DNA of 64,000 bases from Streptomyces mirabilis (GTDB lineage Bacteria; Actinomycetota; Actinomycetes; Streptomycetales; Streptomycetaceae), in NCBI RefSeq assembly GCF_018310535.1, contig NZ_CP074102.1, positions 9,039,360 through 9,103,359 of the forward strand, given 5' to 3'. The notes below the pieces were generated by a model. It ran no database searches and was not told the origin of the DNA. It saw only the letters and a list, made by a program, of their open reading frames with translations. Within the stretch, counting starts at the first letter, position 1. Every line of letters starts with the position of its first letter. Made by a program: the position numbers and the translations under genes. This document shows positions 28,187-40,800 of the stretch, piece after piece.

Positions 28187-31100
28187 ATGGTCGCGTCCGA
28201 AATACCGTCACGGGAACTGATGTCCGGTCAGCTCGGCATCTGGTACGCCCAACAGCTCTCGCCCGGCAACCCCGCCTACAACATCGGCAACTGCGTGGAG
28301 ATCCATGGCGAGCTGGACGCGGACCTCCTGGTGACAGCACTGCGCCGGGCCCTGGACGAGGCCGACGCCTACCGGCTCCGCTTCCGCATCGAGGCCGACA
28401 CGCCGAGGCAGTACGTCGACGACACACCCGACCACGCCGTCCAGGTCCTGGACCTCAGCACCGCCCAGGACCCCCGCGGCGCCGCCGACACATGGATGCG
28501 GGAGGAACTGGAGCACCCGGTCGACCTGACCGGCCAACCCCTCTACCGGCACGCGGTGTTGAAACTCGGTGAGAGCACCCACCTGTGGTACCAGCGCATC
28601 CACCACGTGGCCCTGGACGGAGTCAGCCTCCGGATCTTCAGCGGCCGCGTCGCGGACATCTACACGGCACTCGCCGAGGGCCGGGACCCCGCCGACGGCG
28701 CCCCTGAGTCCGTGGCGGTCCTGATGGACGCGGACCGCTCATACCGGGACTCCGCCGACTTCGGCCGCGACCGCGACTTCTGGACCGGCCTGCTCGCCGA
28801 CCTGCCGGACGCCGCCGTCACCGAGAGCCGAGAAGCCGGCCCTGACACCCACCGGGCGCGGCGGATGCCCGACGCACCGGCCCGCCACCTGTCGGACGTC
28901 GGCCCTGCCGAAACCGGCGCGCTCAAAGCGGTGGCCCGACGCCTGAAGACCAGCTTCGCCGCCCTGATGATCTCGGCCGCCGCCCTCTACCACCACCGCA
29001 CCACCGGAGCCGAGGACATCGTCGTCGGTGTGTCGGTGAACGGGCGCACCCGCCGGGCGGAACTCGCCATCCCCGGCATGACCTCCAACATCATGCCGAT
29101 ACGACTGTCGATCACGCCCACGACCACCGTCGCGGAACTGGTCCGGGAGACCGGCCGGGCCCTCCACGCCGGACTGCGGCACCAGCGTTACCAGTACAAG
29201 GACATCCTCGCGGACCTGCGGCGCGTCGGCGGAGGCGCGCTCTGCGGCCTGATCGTCAACGTCATCCCCATGGAACAGCCGCTGCGCTTCGGCGACTGCT
29301 CCGCCACCATCACCGGCCTGTCCAGCGGCCCCACGGAAGACCTGAAGATCGACGTGTACGACATCGCCCGACGTCGGACTCCAGATAGCGGTCGACGTCA
29401 ACCGCGACCTGCACACACCGACCGCCGGCCAGGACATCTCACGCCGCCTGCGCACCGTCCTGAACTGGCTCACGGAAGCGGCCCCGAACGACACCGTTGC
29501 CCACGTGGACCTTCTTGATGGGGTGGAGCGTCGGTGGGTGGTTGAGGGGTGGAATGCGACGGCGGTTGGGGGTGGGGTTGGGGTTGGTTTGGTGCCGGAG
29601 TTGTTTGGGCGCAGGTGGCACGCACCCCTGGTTCCGTGGCTGTGGTGGCTGGTGGGGTGGGGGTGTCGTACGCCGAACTCGATGCGCGGGCGGGTCGTTT
29701 GGCGCGGTTGTTGATGGGTCGTGGTGTGGGGCGTGGGTCGGTGGTGGGTTTGTGTCTGCCGGGTGGGGTGGACATGGTGGTGGGGATTTTGGGGGTGTGG
29801 AAGGCGGGGGCGGCGTATTTGCCGGTGGATCCGGGGCTGTCGGCGGAGCGGGTGTCGTTCATGCTGGCGGATTGTCGGGTGTCGGTGTTGGTGGGTTGTG
29901 GTGAGGTGTTGGATGAGTTGCCGGTGGGGCGGTTGTTGACGGTTGCGGTGGATGATCCGGTGACGGTGGCGGAGTTGGGTGTGTTGCCGGGGGTGGATCC
30001 GGATGTGGGGGTGTCGGCTGGTGAGTTGGCGTATGTGATTTATACGTCGGGTTCGTCGGGGTGGCCGAAGGGTGTGGGTGTTACGCATGCTGGTCTGGCG
30101 AACTATGTGGGTTTTGTGCCGGGTGGGTTGGGTTGGGGTGTGGCGGGGAGCCGGTATGCGTTGTTGCAGCCGGTGGTGACGGATCTGGGGAACACGGTGG
30201 TGTTTGCCAGTCTGGTTTCGGGTGGTGTGTTGCATGTGCTGGATCCGGGGGCGGTGACGGATCCGGTGTGGGTGGCGGGGTATGTGGCGGAGCATCGGAT
30301 TGATTTTCTTGAAGGTGGTGCCGTCGCATCTGGCTGCTCTGGGTGGTGTGGTGGGTTTGTCGGCGTTGATGCCGGCTGGTGGTGTGGTGCTGGGTGGTGA
30401 GGCGGCGTCTGCGGGTTGGGTGGGTGAGTTGCTGGAGGCTGCGGGTGGGCGGCCGGTGTTCAATCATTACGGGCCGACGGAGACCACGATTGGTGTGGTT
30501 GCCGGGCGGTTGGTTGCTGGTGCGGTGGCGGGTGGTGTGGTGGCGCTGGGTCGTCCGGTGGCCAACATGCGTACCTATGTGTTGGATGGCTTGCTGCGGC
30601 CGGTTCCGCCGGGTGTGGTGGGTGAGTTGTATGTGGCGGGGCCGCAGTTGGCGCGGGGGTATGTGCAGCGGCCGGGGTTGACGGGTGAGCGGTTTGTGGC
30701 GTGTCCGTTCGGTGGTGTGGGTGAGCGGATGTATCGCACGGGTGACCGGGTGCGGTGGACGGCGGATGGTGAGTTGGTGTTCGTCGGGCGTGCGGATGAC
30801 CAGGTGAAGATCCGGGGGTATCGGATCGAGCCGGGTGAGGTGGGGGCGGTGGTGGCCGGGCATCCGGGGGTTGTGCAGGCTGTGGTGGTCGCGCGTGAGG
30901 ATGTTCCGGGTGATGTCCGTCTGGTCGGCTATGTGGTCGGTGATGGTATGAACCCCGACCTGGGTGAGACGGTGCGCCGGTATGTGGCGGAGCGGTTGCC
31001 GTCCCACATGGTGCCGTCGGCCGTGGTCGAACTCGAAGCACTGCCGCTCACGCCGAACGGCAAGCTGGATCGTAGGGCTTTGCCTGCGCCGGACTTCGGT

Positions 31101-31340
31101 GCTGTGGCGGGGGGTGGTGGCCGTGGGCCGTCGACGCCGCAGGAGGAGTTGTTGTGTGCCGCGTTCGCCGAGGTCCTCGGGCTGGAGGGCGTCGGCGTGG
31201 ACGACGACTTCTTCGAGCTGGGCGGACACTCCCTCCTCGCCGTCCGGCTGATCAGCCGGGTGCACACCCTCCTGGGCGCGGAAGTGCAGATCTGGCAACT
31301 GTTCGACACACCCACGCCGGCCGGCCTCGCCGCCGGGCTG
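28187..31340 (+). other. Module 1: starter C, A (Asp), T
   Basis: Starter C domain about 28200-29440 with HHVALDG. A domain about 29500-31090. The specificity residues at GrsA positions 235, 236, 239, 278, 299, 301, 322, 330, 331 and 517 read D-L-T-K-V-G-H-I-G-K, a code known for aspartate (bacitracin and surfactin synthetases). T domain about 31130-31330 with LGGHSLLAV. Two indels inside A1 break the frame. Confidence 0.85.
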
Positions 31341-34300
31341 GGGCTTGCCGAGCAAGGCCGACCGGCGCTCAGCGTCCGCCGACGCCCCGAGCGAGTGCCG
31401 TTGTCGTTCGCGCAGCGCGGGCTGTGGTTCCTGTCGCAGATCGAGGGATCCGGTGCCGCTTACAACAGTTCGCTGGCGATGCGGCTCACCGGACGACTCG
31501 ACAAGAAGGCCCTGCACGCCGCGCTGCGCGATGTGATCGCACGTCATGAGGCCTTGCGGACCGTCTTCCCGACGTGGGAGGGCGAGCCTTACCAACTGGT
31601 CCTGGAGGCCGGCGAGGTCGACATCGACCTGGTGATGTGCGAGATCGATGCGGCGGAACTGGCGGAAGCCGCCGCGCGAGCGGCAGCGTACTCCTTCGAC
31701 CTCGCCACGGAACCACCGGTTCGCACATGGCTGTTCACGACGGGCCCGGAAGAGTACGTGCTGGTTCTGGTCGCCCACCACATCGTCGCGGACGGCTGGT
31801 CGCTCGACCCGGTGGCGCGTGACCTGTCCGTGGCGTACGCGGCGCGACGGCACGGCCGGGCGGCGGAGTGGGAACCGCTGCCGGTGCAGTACGCGGACTT
31901 CGCACTCTGGCAGCGCGAACTGCTCGATGACGGTGACGATCCGGACAGCGTCATGGCACGGCAACTGGCCTACTGGCGACAGGCACTCAGGGGCGCTCCT
32001 GAGGAGTTGACACTGCCCACGGCCCGGCCCAGGCCGACGACGCCCAGTCACCAGGGCCACATCACCCCTCTCGAGATACCGGCCGACCTGCACCGCCGCC
32101 TGCTGGAGACGGCCCGGGAGCGGGGCGTGACCCTCTTCATGCTCCTGCACACCGCACTTGCCGTGACGCTGTCCCGGCTCGGGGCGGGTACGGACATCCC
32201 GATCGGGTCGGCGTTCGCCGGGCGTACGGATGAGGCGCTGGACGATCTGATCGGGTGTTTCGTCAACACGGTCGTGGTGCGCACCGATCTGTCGGGCGAT
32301 CCGACCTTTGCGGACGTGCTGGACCGAGTCCGCAAGACCGTGCTGGGTGCCCTCGCACATCAGGATGTGCCGTTCGAGCGGCTGGTCGAGGAGCTTGCTC
32401 CGATCAGGTCTCTGGCCCGGCACCCCCTGTTCCAGGTCGTCCTGACCCTGCAGAACACAGGAGCCGCCGCGGCGGGTGGCATCTCCCAGGTACCGGACTT
32501 CCCCGGACTCGAGGTGCAGCCGCTCTCCGCCGGCCGGCCCGGAGCGAAGTTCGACCTCGACGTCGTAGTCGGCGAAGCCTTCGACGCACACGCCGCCCCC
32601 GCCGGCATCCGAGGCACCGTCACCGCTGCGGCGGACCTTTTCGATGCGGAGATGTCCGGCCGGATCGCGGCGTGTCTGGTGCGGGTTCTCACTGCGATGG
32701 CTGCTGATCAGTCCGTTGGGGTGGGTGAGGTTGACCTTCTTGATGGGGTGGAGCGTCGGTGGGTGGTTTGAGGGGTGGAATGCGACGGGTTGGGGGTGGG
32801 GTTGGGGTTGGTTTGGTGCCGGAGTTGTTTGCGGCGCAGGTGGCACGCACCCCTGGTTCCGTGGCTGTGGTGGCTGGTGGGGTGGGGGTGTCGTACGCCG
32901 AACTCGATGCGCGGGCGGGTCGTTTGGCGCGGTTGTTGATGGGTCGTGGTGTGGGGCGTGGGTCGGTGGTGGGTTTGTGTCTGCCGGGTGGGGTGGACAT
33001 GGTGGTGGGGATTTTGGGGGTGTGGAAGGCGGGGGCGGCGTATTTGCCGGTGGATCCGGGGCTGTCGGCGGAGCGGGTGTCGTTCATGCTGGCGGATTGT
33101 CGGGTGTCGGTGTTGGTGGGTTGTGGTGAGGTGTTGGATGAGTTGCCGGTGGGGCGGTTGTTGACGGTTGCGGTGGATGATCCGGTGACGGTGGCGGAGT
33201 TGGGTGTGTTGCCGGGGGTGGATCCGGGTGTGGGGGTGTCGGCTGGTGAGTTGGCGTATGTGATTTATACGTCGGGTTCGTCGGGGTGGCCGAAGGGTGT
33301 GGTGTTACGCATGCTGGTCTGGCGAACTATGTGGGTTTTGTGCCGGGTGGGTTGGGTTGGGGTGTGGCGGGGAGCCGGTATGCGTTGTTGCAGCCGGTGG
33401 TGACGGATCTGGGGAACACGGTGGTGTTTGCCAGTCTGGTTTCGGGTGGTGTGTTGCATGTGCTGGATCCGGGGGCGGTGACGGATCCGGTGTGGGTGGC
33501 GGGGTATGTGGCGGAGCATCGGATTGATTTCTTGAAGGTGGTGCCGTCGCATCTGGCTGCTCTGGGTGGTGTGGTGGGTTTGTCGGCGTTGATGCCGGCT
33601 GGTGGTGTGGTGCTGGGTGGTGAGGCGGCGTCTGCGGGTTGGGTGGGTGAGTTGCTGGAGGCTGCGGGTGGGCGGCCGGTGTTCAATCATTACGGGCCGA
33701 CGGAGACCACGATTGGTGTGGTTGCCGGGCGGTTGGTTGCTGGTGCGGTGGCGGGTGGTGTGGTGGCGCTGGGTCGTCCGGTGGCCAACATGCGTACCTA
33801 TGTGTTGGATGGCTTGCTGCGGCCGGTTCCGCCGGGTGTGGTGGTGAGTTGTATGTGGCGGGGCCGCAGTTGGCGCGGGGGTATGTGCAGCGGCCGGGGT
33901 TGACGGGTGAGCGGTTTGTGGCGTGTCCGTTCGGTGGTGTGGGTGAGCGGATGTATCGCACGGGTGACCGGGTGCGGTGGACGGCGGATGGTGAGTTGGT
34001 GTTCGTCGGGCGTGCGGATGACCAGGTGAAGATCCGGGGGTATCGGATCGAGCCGGGTGAGGTGGGGGCGGTGGTGGCCGGGCATCCGGGGGTTGTGCAG
34101 GCTGTGGTGTCGCGCGTGAGGATGTTCCGGGTGATGTCCGTCTGGTCGGCTATGTGGTCGGTGATGGTATGAACCCCGACCTGGGTGAGACGGTGCGCCG
34201 GTATGTGGCGGAGCGGTTGCCGTCCCACATGGTGCCGTCGGCCGTGGTCGAACTCGAAGCACTGCCGCTCACGCCGAACGGCAAACTCGACCGCAAAGCC

Positions 34301-34630
34301 CTCCCCGCCCCCGACTACGGTGCGAAGGCCCTCGTCAGCCGGGAACCGGCCGACGAGCGAGAGAAAGCGGTGTGTGCCGCCTTCGCCGAGGTCCTCGGGC
34401 TGGAGGGCGTCGGCGTGGACGACGACTTCTTCACCCTCGGCGGACACTCCCTCCTCGCCGTCCGGCTGATCAGCCGGGTGCACACCCTCCTGGGCGTGGA
34501 GCTGCCGATCGGGGAGCTGTTCGACACACCGACACCGGCCGGCCTCGCCGCCTGGATCGCCGAGCACGCCGGCACTACCGAAAAAGCCAGGCCGGTGTTG
34601 CGGCCGATGCGCCAGCAGAAGGAGTCCTGA
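28187..34630 (+). CDS. NRPS A: Cstarter-A(Asp)-T-C-A(Asp)-T, interrupted by frameshifts
   Basis: A two-module synthetase that N-acylates and extends the first two residues. The ATG at 28187 follows AGGA. The first domain is a lipid-starter condensation domain ([10 protein letters not shown]). As given the reading frame is broken about eight times: near 29371, 29609 (C missing), 30308 (T extra), 32766 (T extra), 32786 (two bases missing), 33300, 33842 and 34109 (G missing). Domain motifs are intact on both sides of every break, and the other repeat copies lack the same indels. Sequencing error in repeats is therefore likelier than decay. The protein ends with the tail [13 protein letters not shown] and the stop shares one base with the next ATG (TGATG). 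Confidence 0.85.
29507..31063 (+). repeat. Asp A-domain repeat, copy 1 of 3
   Basis: About 1.55 kb almost identical to 32631-34319 and 35963-37658 apart from scattered one- or two-base indels. Codons end in G or T rather than C, unlike the flanking C domain. Confidence 0.92.
31375..34625 (+). other. Module 2: C, A (Asp), T
   Basis: C domain about 31390-32720 with [10 protein letters not shown] domain about 32740-34310, nearly identical in DNA to modules 1 and 3, again reading D-L-T-K-V-G-H-I-G-K (Asp). T domain about 34360-34570 with LGGHSLLAV. Five indels lie inside A2. Confidence 0.83.
32631..34319 (+). repeat. Asp A-domain repeat, copy 2 of 3
   Basis: Same block, with identity to copy 3 extending about 125 bases further upstream, into the end of the preceding C domain, and downstream to the [14 protein letters not shown] segment. 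Confidence 0.92.
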
Positions 34631-37600
34631 TGATTCCCATGTCGTTCGCGCGCAGCATCGGCTGTGGTTCCTGTGGCAGGTGGAGGGATCCAGCGCCACG
34701 TACAACAGTCCGATGATTCTGCGTCTGTCCGGGCAGGTGGACCGAGACGCCCTCAACCTGGCCCTGCGGGACGTGATCGGCAGACGAGGTGCTGCGAACG
34801 GTCTATCCCGGTGGACGGTCACCCGAGCCAGCGGATCCTGGAGCCGGAGTCTCTGCTCTGGGAGCTTTCTGTCGTGCGGGTGGCCGGGCAGGAAGGGTCG
34901 ACAGGGCCGGCCCAGCGGCTCATAGAGATCGACAAGCTGCCGTGGGACCAACCGGTGGTGGACCTCCCCCCATCGAGCCGGCAGCGGATCTGCCGGGCGA
35001 CGAGGTGCCGTACGAGGACATGGCGGCTGCCGTGGCGCGTACGACGAGGTACGACTTCGACCTGGCCACGGAAATCCCGCTGCGAGCCTGGTTGTTCTCG
35101 GTGGCCCCGGACGAACATGTGCTGGTCGTGGTGATCCACCACATCGCCGGCGACGGATGGTCCAACGGCCCCCTGTCACGGGACCTCTCGGCGGCGTACG
35201 CGGCACGACGGGACGGCCGGGAACCGGCGTGGGAACCGCTGCCGGTGCAGTACGCGGACTATGCACTCTGGCAGCGTGAGCTGCTCGGCGACGAGGATGA
35301 CCCCGACAGCCTCGCTTCGCGCCAAGTCGCCTACTGGCGTGAGAGGTTGGCCGGCGCGCCGGAGGAACTGCCACTGCCCTTCAGCCGCCCGCGTCGCTCG
35401 GAACCGTCACACCGGGGGCACATGGCAGGGGTCAGTGTGCCGGCCGAGGTGCACGCGCGCCTGGTCGAACTCGCTCGGGAACGGCGGATGACCCTGTTCA
35501 TGGTGATCCAGGCCGGCCTGGCGGTGACGCTGTCCCGGCTCGGGGCGGGTACGGACATCCCGATCGGGTCGGCGTTCGCCGGGCGCAAGGACGAAGCCCT
35601 CAACGACCTCATCGGGTGTTTCGTCAACACGGTCGTGGTGCGCACCGATCTGTCGGGCGATCCGACCTTTGCGGACGTGCTGGACCGAGTCCGCAAGACC
35701 GCGCTGGGTGCCCTGGCGCACGAGGACGTGCCGTTCGAGCGACTGGTCGAGGAACTCGCCCCGGCCCGCTCCCTCTCCCGACACCCCCTGTTCCAGGTCG
35801 TCCTCACGATGCAGGACATGGCGTCGCGGTTCTCGCTGGCGGATCTGCGAGCCGACACACTGTCGATCGGGCGGCCGACGGCCAAGTTCGACCTTGATGT
35901 CATGGTGGGTGAGGTCTTCGACGACCATGGCGCTCCCGCCGGTCTGCGCGGCGTCTTCACTGCGGCGGCGGACCTTTTCGATGCGGAGATGTCCGGCCGG
36001 ATCGCGGCGTGTCTGGTGCGGGTTCTCACTGCGATGGCTGCTGATCAGTCCGTTGGGGTGGGTGAGGTTGACCTTCTTGATGGGGTGGAGCGTCGGTGGG
36101 TGGTTGAGGGGTGGAATGCGACGGCGGTTGGGGGTGGGGTTGGGGTTGGTTTGGTGCCGGAGTTGTTTGCGGCGCAGGTGGCACGCACCCCTGGTTCCGT
36201 GGCTGTGGTGGCTGGTGGGGTGGGGGTGTCGTACGCCGAACTCGATGCGCGGGCGGGTCGTTTGGCGCGGTTGTTGATGGGTCGTGGTGTGGGGCGTGGG
36301 TCGGTGGTGGGTTTGTGTCTGCCGGGTGGGGTGGACATGGTGGTGGGGATTTTGGGGGTGTGGAAGGCGGGGGCGGCGTATTTGCCGGTGGATCCGGGGC
36401 TGTCGGCGGAGCGGGTGTCGTTCATGCTGGCGGATTGTCGGGTGTCGGTGTTGGTGGGTTGTGGTGAGGTGTTGGATGAGTTGCCGGTGGGGCGGTTGTT
36501 GACGGTTGCGGTGGATGATCCGGTGACGGTGGCGGAGTTGGGTGTGTTGCCGGGGGTGGATCCGGGTGTGGGGTGTCGGCTGGTGAGTTGGCGTATGTGA
36601 TTTATACGTCGGGTTCGTCGGGGTGGCCGAAGGGTGTGGGTGTTACGCATGCTGGTCTGGCGAACTATGTGGGTTTTGTGCCGGGTGGGTTGGGTTGGGG
36701 TGTGGCGGGGAGCCGGTATGCGTTGTTGCAGCCGGTGGTGACGGATCTGGGGAACACGGTGGTGTTTGCCAGTCTGGTTTCGGGTGGTGTGTTGCATGTG
36801 CTGGGATCCGGGGGCGGTGACGGATCCGGTGTGGGTGGCGGGTATGTGGCGGAGCATCGGATTGATTTCTTGAAGGTGGTGCCGTCGCATCTGGCTGCTC
36901 TGGGTGGTGTGGTGGGTTTGTCGGCGTTGATGCCGGCTGGTGGTGTGGTGCTGGGTGGTGAGGCGGCGTCTGCGGGTTGGGTGGGTGAGTTGCTGGAGGC
37001 TGCGGGTGGGCGGCCGGTGTTCAATCATTACGGGCCGACGGAGACCACGATTGGTGTGGTTGCCGGGCGGTTGGTTGCTGGTGCGGTGGCGGGTGGTGTG
37101 GTGGCGCTGGGTCGTCCGGTGGCCAACATGCGTACCTATGTGTTGGATGGCTTGCTGCGGCCGGTTCCGCCGGGTGTGGTGGGTGAGTTGTATGTGGCGG
37201 GGCCGCAGTTGGCGCGGGGGTATGTGCAGCGGCCGGGGTTGACGGGTGAGCGGTTTGTGGCGTGTCCGTTCGGTGGTGTGGGTGAGCGGATGTATCGCAC
37301 GGGTGACCGGGTGCGGTGGACGGCGGATGGTGAGTTGGTGTTCGTCGGGCGTGCGGATGACCAGGTGAAGATCCGGGGTATCGGATCGAGCCGGGTGAGG
37401 TGGGGGCGGTGGTGGCCGGGCATCCGGGGGTTGTGCAGGCTGTGGTGGTCGCGCGTGAGGATGTTCCGGGTGATGTCCGTCTGGTCGGCTATGTGGTCGG
37501 TGATGGTATGAACCCCGACCTGGGTGAGACGGTGCGCCGGTATGTGGCGGAGCGGTTGCCGTCCCACATGGTGCCGTCGGCCGTGGTCGAACTCGAAGCA

Positions 37601-37895
37601 CTGCCGCTCACGCCGAACGGCAAACTCGACCGCAAAGCCCTCCCCGCCCCCGACTACGTGGGTGCCGTCACGGTCGGCGCGCGAGGGCCTGCCACCCCGC
37701 AGGAAGAGCTCCTGTGTGCCGCGTTCGCCGAAGTCCTCGGACTGGACGGCGTCGGCGTGGACGACGACTTCTTCACCCTCGGCGGACACTCCCTCCTCGC
37801 TGTTTCCCTGGTCGAGCAACTGCGCAAGCGCGGCGTCGTGTTGACGGTGCGGGACGTGTTCGGCACACCGACACCGGCCGGGCTCGCGGTCGCCG
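34630..37895 (+). other. Module 3: C, A (Asp), T
   Basis: C domain about 34640-36040 with HHIAGDGWS, carrying an extra stretch of about 40 residues before that motif. A domain about 36060-37640, third copy of the Asp-type domain (D-L-T-K-V-G-H-I-G-K). T domain about 37690-37890 with LGGHSLLAV. The downstream C/E domain predicts that this Asp is epimerised to D. Confidence 0.82.
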
Positions 37896-40800
37896 CGGCT
37901 CCTGAAGGCGTGGCGGTGCCGGAGAACGGGATCCCGGACGGGGCGCTGGAGATCACGCCCGAGATGCTGCCGCTGGTGAACCTGGATGCGGCGGAGATCG
38001 AGCGGATCGTCGCGGCCGTGCCGGGCGGGGCGGCCAACATCGCCGACATCTACCCACTGGCGCCGCTCCAAGAGGGCATCTTCTTCCTGCACCTCATGGC
38101 CGACCGCGACGCGGGCGATGTCTACGTACTGCCCTATGTCCTCGACTTCGACTCCCGGGAGCGCCTGGACGGTTTCCTCGGCGCGATGCAGCAGGTGATC
38201 GAGCGGCACGACATCTACCGCACCGCGATCGTGTGGCAGGGGCTGCGCGAACCGGTGCAGGTCGTCGCACGCCGGGCCACGCTTCCGGTGCGAGAGGTGG
38301 TCCTGGATGCCGATGGGCCGGATGCGATCGAGCAGTTGCTGGCCGCCGGCGGCTCCTGGATCGAATTGAACCGTGCCCCGCTGCTGCAGGTCCACATCGC
38401 CGCGGATCCGCACAGTGGCCGGTGGCTCGCGCTGCTGCGCGTGCACCACATGATTCGCGACCACAGGACGCTGGAGGTGCTGCTGGGGGAGCTGCGGGCG
38501 ATCCTGTCCGGGCGGGCCGGAACGCTGACTGGCGCCCTGCCGTTCCGGGACTTCGTCGCCCAGGCACGCCTCGGCACCGCGCCGGAGGAGCACGCACGCC
38601 ACTTCGCCGAGCTGCTGGGAGATGTCACCGAGCCCACGGCTCCGTTCGGGTTGCTCGACGTACGCGGTGACGGTCTGGAGGCGGTGCGGGTCCAGGCCCC
38701 CGTGGACGACGACCTGGCCGGGCGGGTGCGCCTGCTGTCGCGGCGGTTCGGTGTCTCCGCCGCCACCCTGTTCCACCTGGCGTGGGCACGGCTGCTTGCG
38801 GCGGTCTCCGGCCGGGACGACGTGGTGTTCGGCACCGTGCTGTTCGGGCGGATGGACGCCGGTGCCGGGGCCGGTCAGGTCCTCGGGCCGTTCATCAACA
38901 CCCTGCCCGTACGGGTCCGCCTCGACGGCAGGACCGTGCGCGGCGCGCTGGACGAACTCCGGGACCAGCTCACCGCCCTCCTCGCACATGAGCACGCCCC
39001 GCTCGCGGTGGCGCAGAAAGCGAGCGCGGTGCCCGCCGGCAGTCCGCTGTTCACATCGATCTTCAACTTTCGGCACCAGCAGACCGCGATTCTGGAGTCG
39101 GGGCCCGGCCTGGAGGGCGTTCGGGTACTGCTGTCCCGGGACCGCACCAACTACCCCCTGGACGCGGCGGTCAACGACACCGGGTCCGGCTTTGTCACGA
39201 CCGTCGACGCACTGGCCCCCGGCGACGCCCACCAGGTCACCACGATGCTGCACACCTGCCTGGGCCGTCTCGCGGACGCCCTGGAGGAGAACCCCGACCT
39301 TCCGCTGAGCGCCGTACCGGTGCTGGATGCACAGGAGCGGCGGCGCGTACTGACCGAGTGGAACGACACCGCGCTCGACGTGGCGGCCGCCACGCTTCCT
39401 GGGCTGTTCGCCGCTCGGGTCGCGGCCACTCCCCACGCCCCTGCCCTGATCTGCGACGGAACCGAGCTGACGTACGGACAGCTGGACGCGCGGGCGAACC
39501 AGTTGGCCCGCCGCCTGGCCGCCGCCGGCGTGGGTCCCGAGTCACTCGTCGCCGTGATGATGGAGCGCTCCGCCGACCTGGTCGTCACGCTCGTGGCGGT
39601 GCTCAAGGCGGGCGGTGCCTATCTGCCGGTCGATCCCGGCTATCCCGCCGACCGCGTGCTGTACATGTTGAACGACGCCCACCCGGTGTGTGTGATCACG
39701 ACCCAGGAGTGCGAGGAGGCCGTACCGGGCCTGGTCGGCGTACCCGTCCTGGTGCTCGACGAGCCCAGGATGGCACAGCAGCTGTCGACGACGGACGACG
39801 GCCCGCTGACCGTGGCCGAACTCGGCGGGCCACTGCTGCCGGCCCACCCGGCGTATGTGATCTACACGTCGGGTTCGACGGGGCGGCCCAAGGGTGTGGT
39901 GGTGTCGCATGCCGGTCTGGCGAGCCTGGTGGCGACGCAGGTCGAGGCGTTAGGTGCCGGTCCGGGCAGCCGGGTGCTGCAGTTCGCTTCGGTGAGCTTC
40001 GACGCGGCCACCTGGGAACTGGTGATGGCGCTGTGCAGTGGTGCGGCTCTGGTGGTGGCCGGGGCGGAGGATCTGCTTCCCGGGCCTTCGCTGGTGGACT
40101 TGGTGGCGCGGCATGGGGTGACGCATGCGACCCTGCCGCCTGCTGTGCTGGGTGCCCTCGACCCGGATGGCCTGCCGTCGGTGACGACGTTGGTGTCGGC
40201 GGGCGAGGCCTTGGGCGCTGATGTGCTTGCACGTTGGGCGCGGGGGCGGCGGTTCGTGAACGCCTATGGCCCGACCGAGACGACGGTGTGCGCCACGATG
40301 AGCGCTGCCCTCGAACCCGGTGCGGATCTCTCCATCGGACGGCCCATCACCAACACACGGGTCTACGTCCTGGACGACCGTCTGGAACCGACGCCGCCCG
40401 GTGTCGCCGGCGAACTCTACGTGACCGGTACCGCGCTGGCCCGGGGATACGCGCACCGGTCCGCGCTGACCGCCGAGCGGTTCGTGGCCTGTCCCTACGA
40501 GAGCGGCCTGCGCATGTACCGAACCGGCGACCGGGTCCGCTGGACCCAGGATGGGAACCTGGAGTTTCTCGGCCGCGCCGACGACCAGGTCAAGATCCGC
40601 GGTCACCGGATCGAGCCAGGTGAGGTGCGGGCCGCCGTGGCCGCGCATCCGCAGGTCGCCCAGGCCGCGGTCGTCGCCCGCGAGGACGCGCCCGGCGACA
40701 TCCGCCTGGTCGCCTATGCCGTCCTCGCCGAAGCCGGTCCGGAAGAGGGTGACACGGCCGGACTGCCGGAAGCGATAAGGGAGTTCGCGGGGCGGCGGCT

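Noticed and set aside
30081..32846. Very long His/Pro/Thr-rich frames on the minus strand of the NRPS region (for example 921 residues)
   Set aside because: They mirror the G/T-rich coding repeats; repeated HPPHH-like text is complement of GGTGGTG codons, and no start or motif supports a gene.
29549..33403. Separate small genes between the frame breaks of NRPS A
   Set aside because: Each fragment is a consecutive part of one A domain; joining frames restores the complete order of A-domain motifs.
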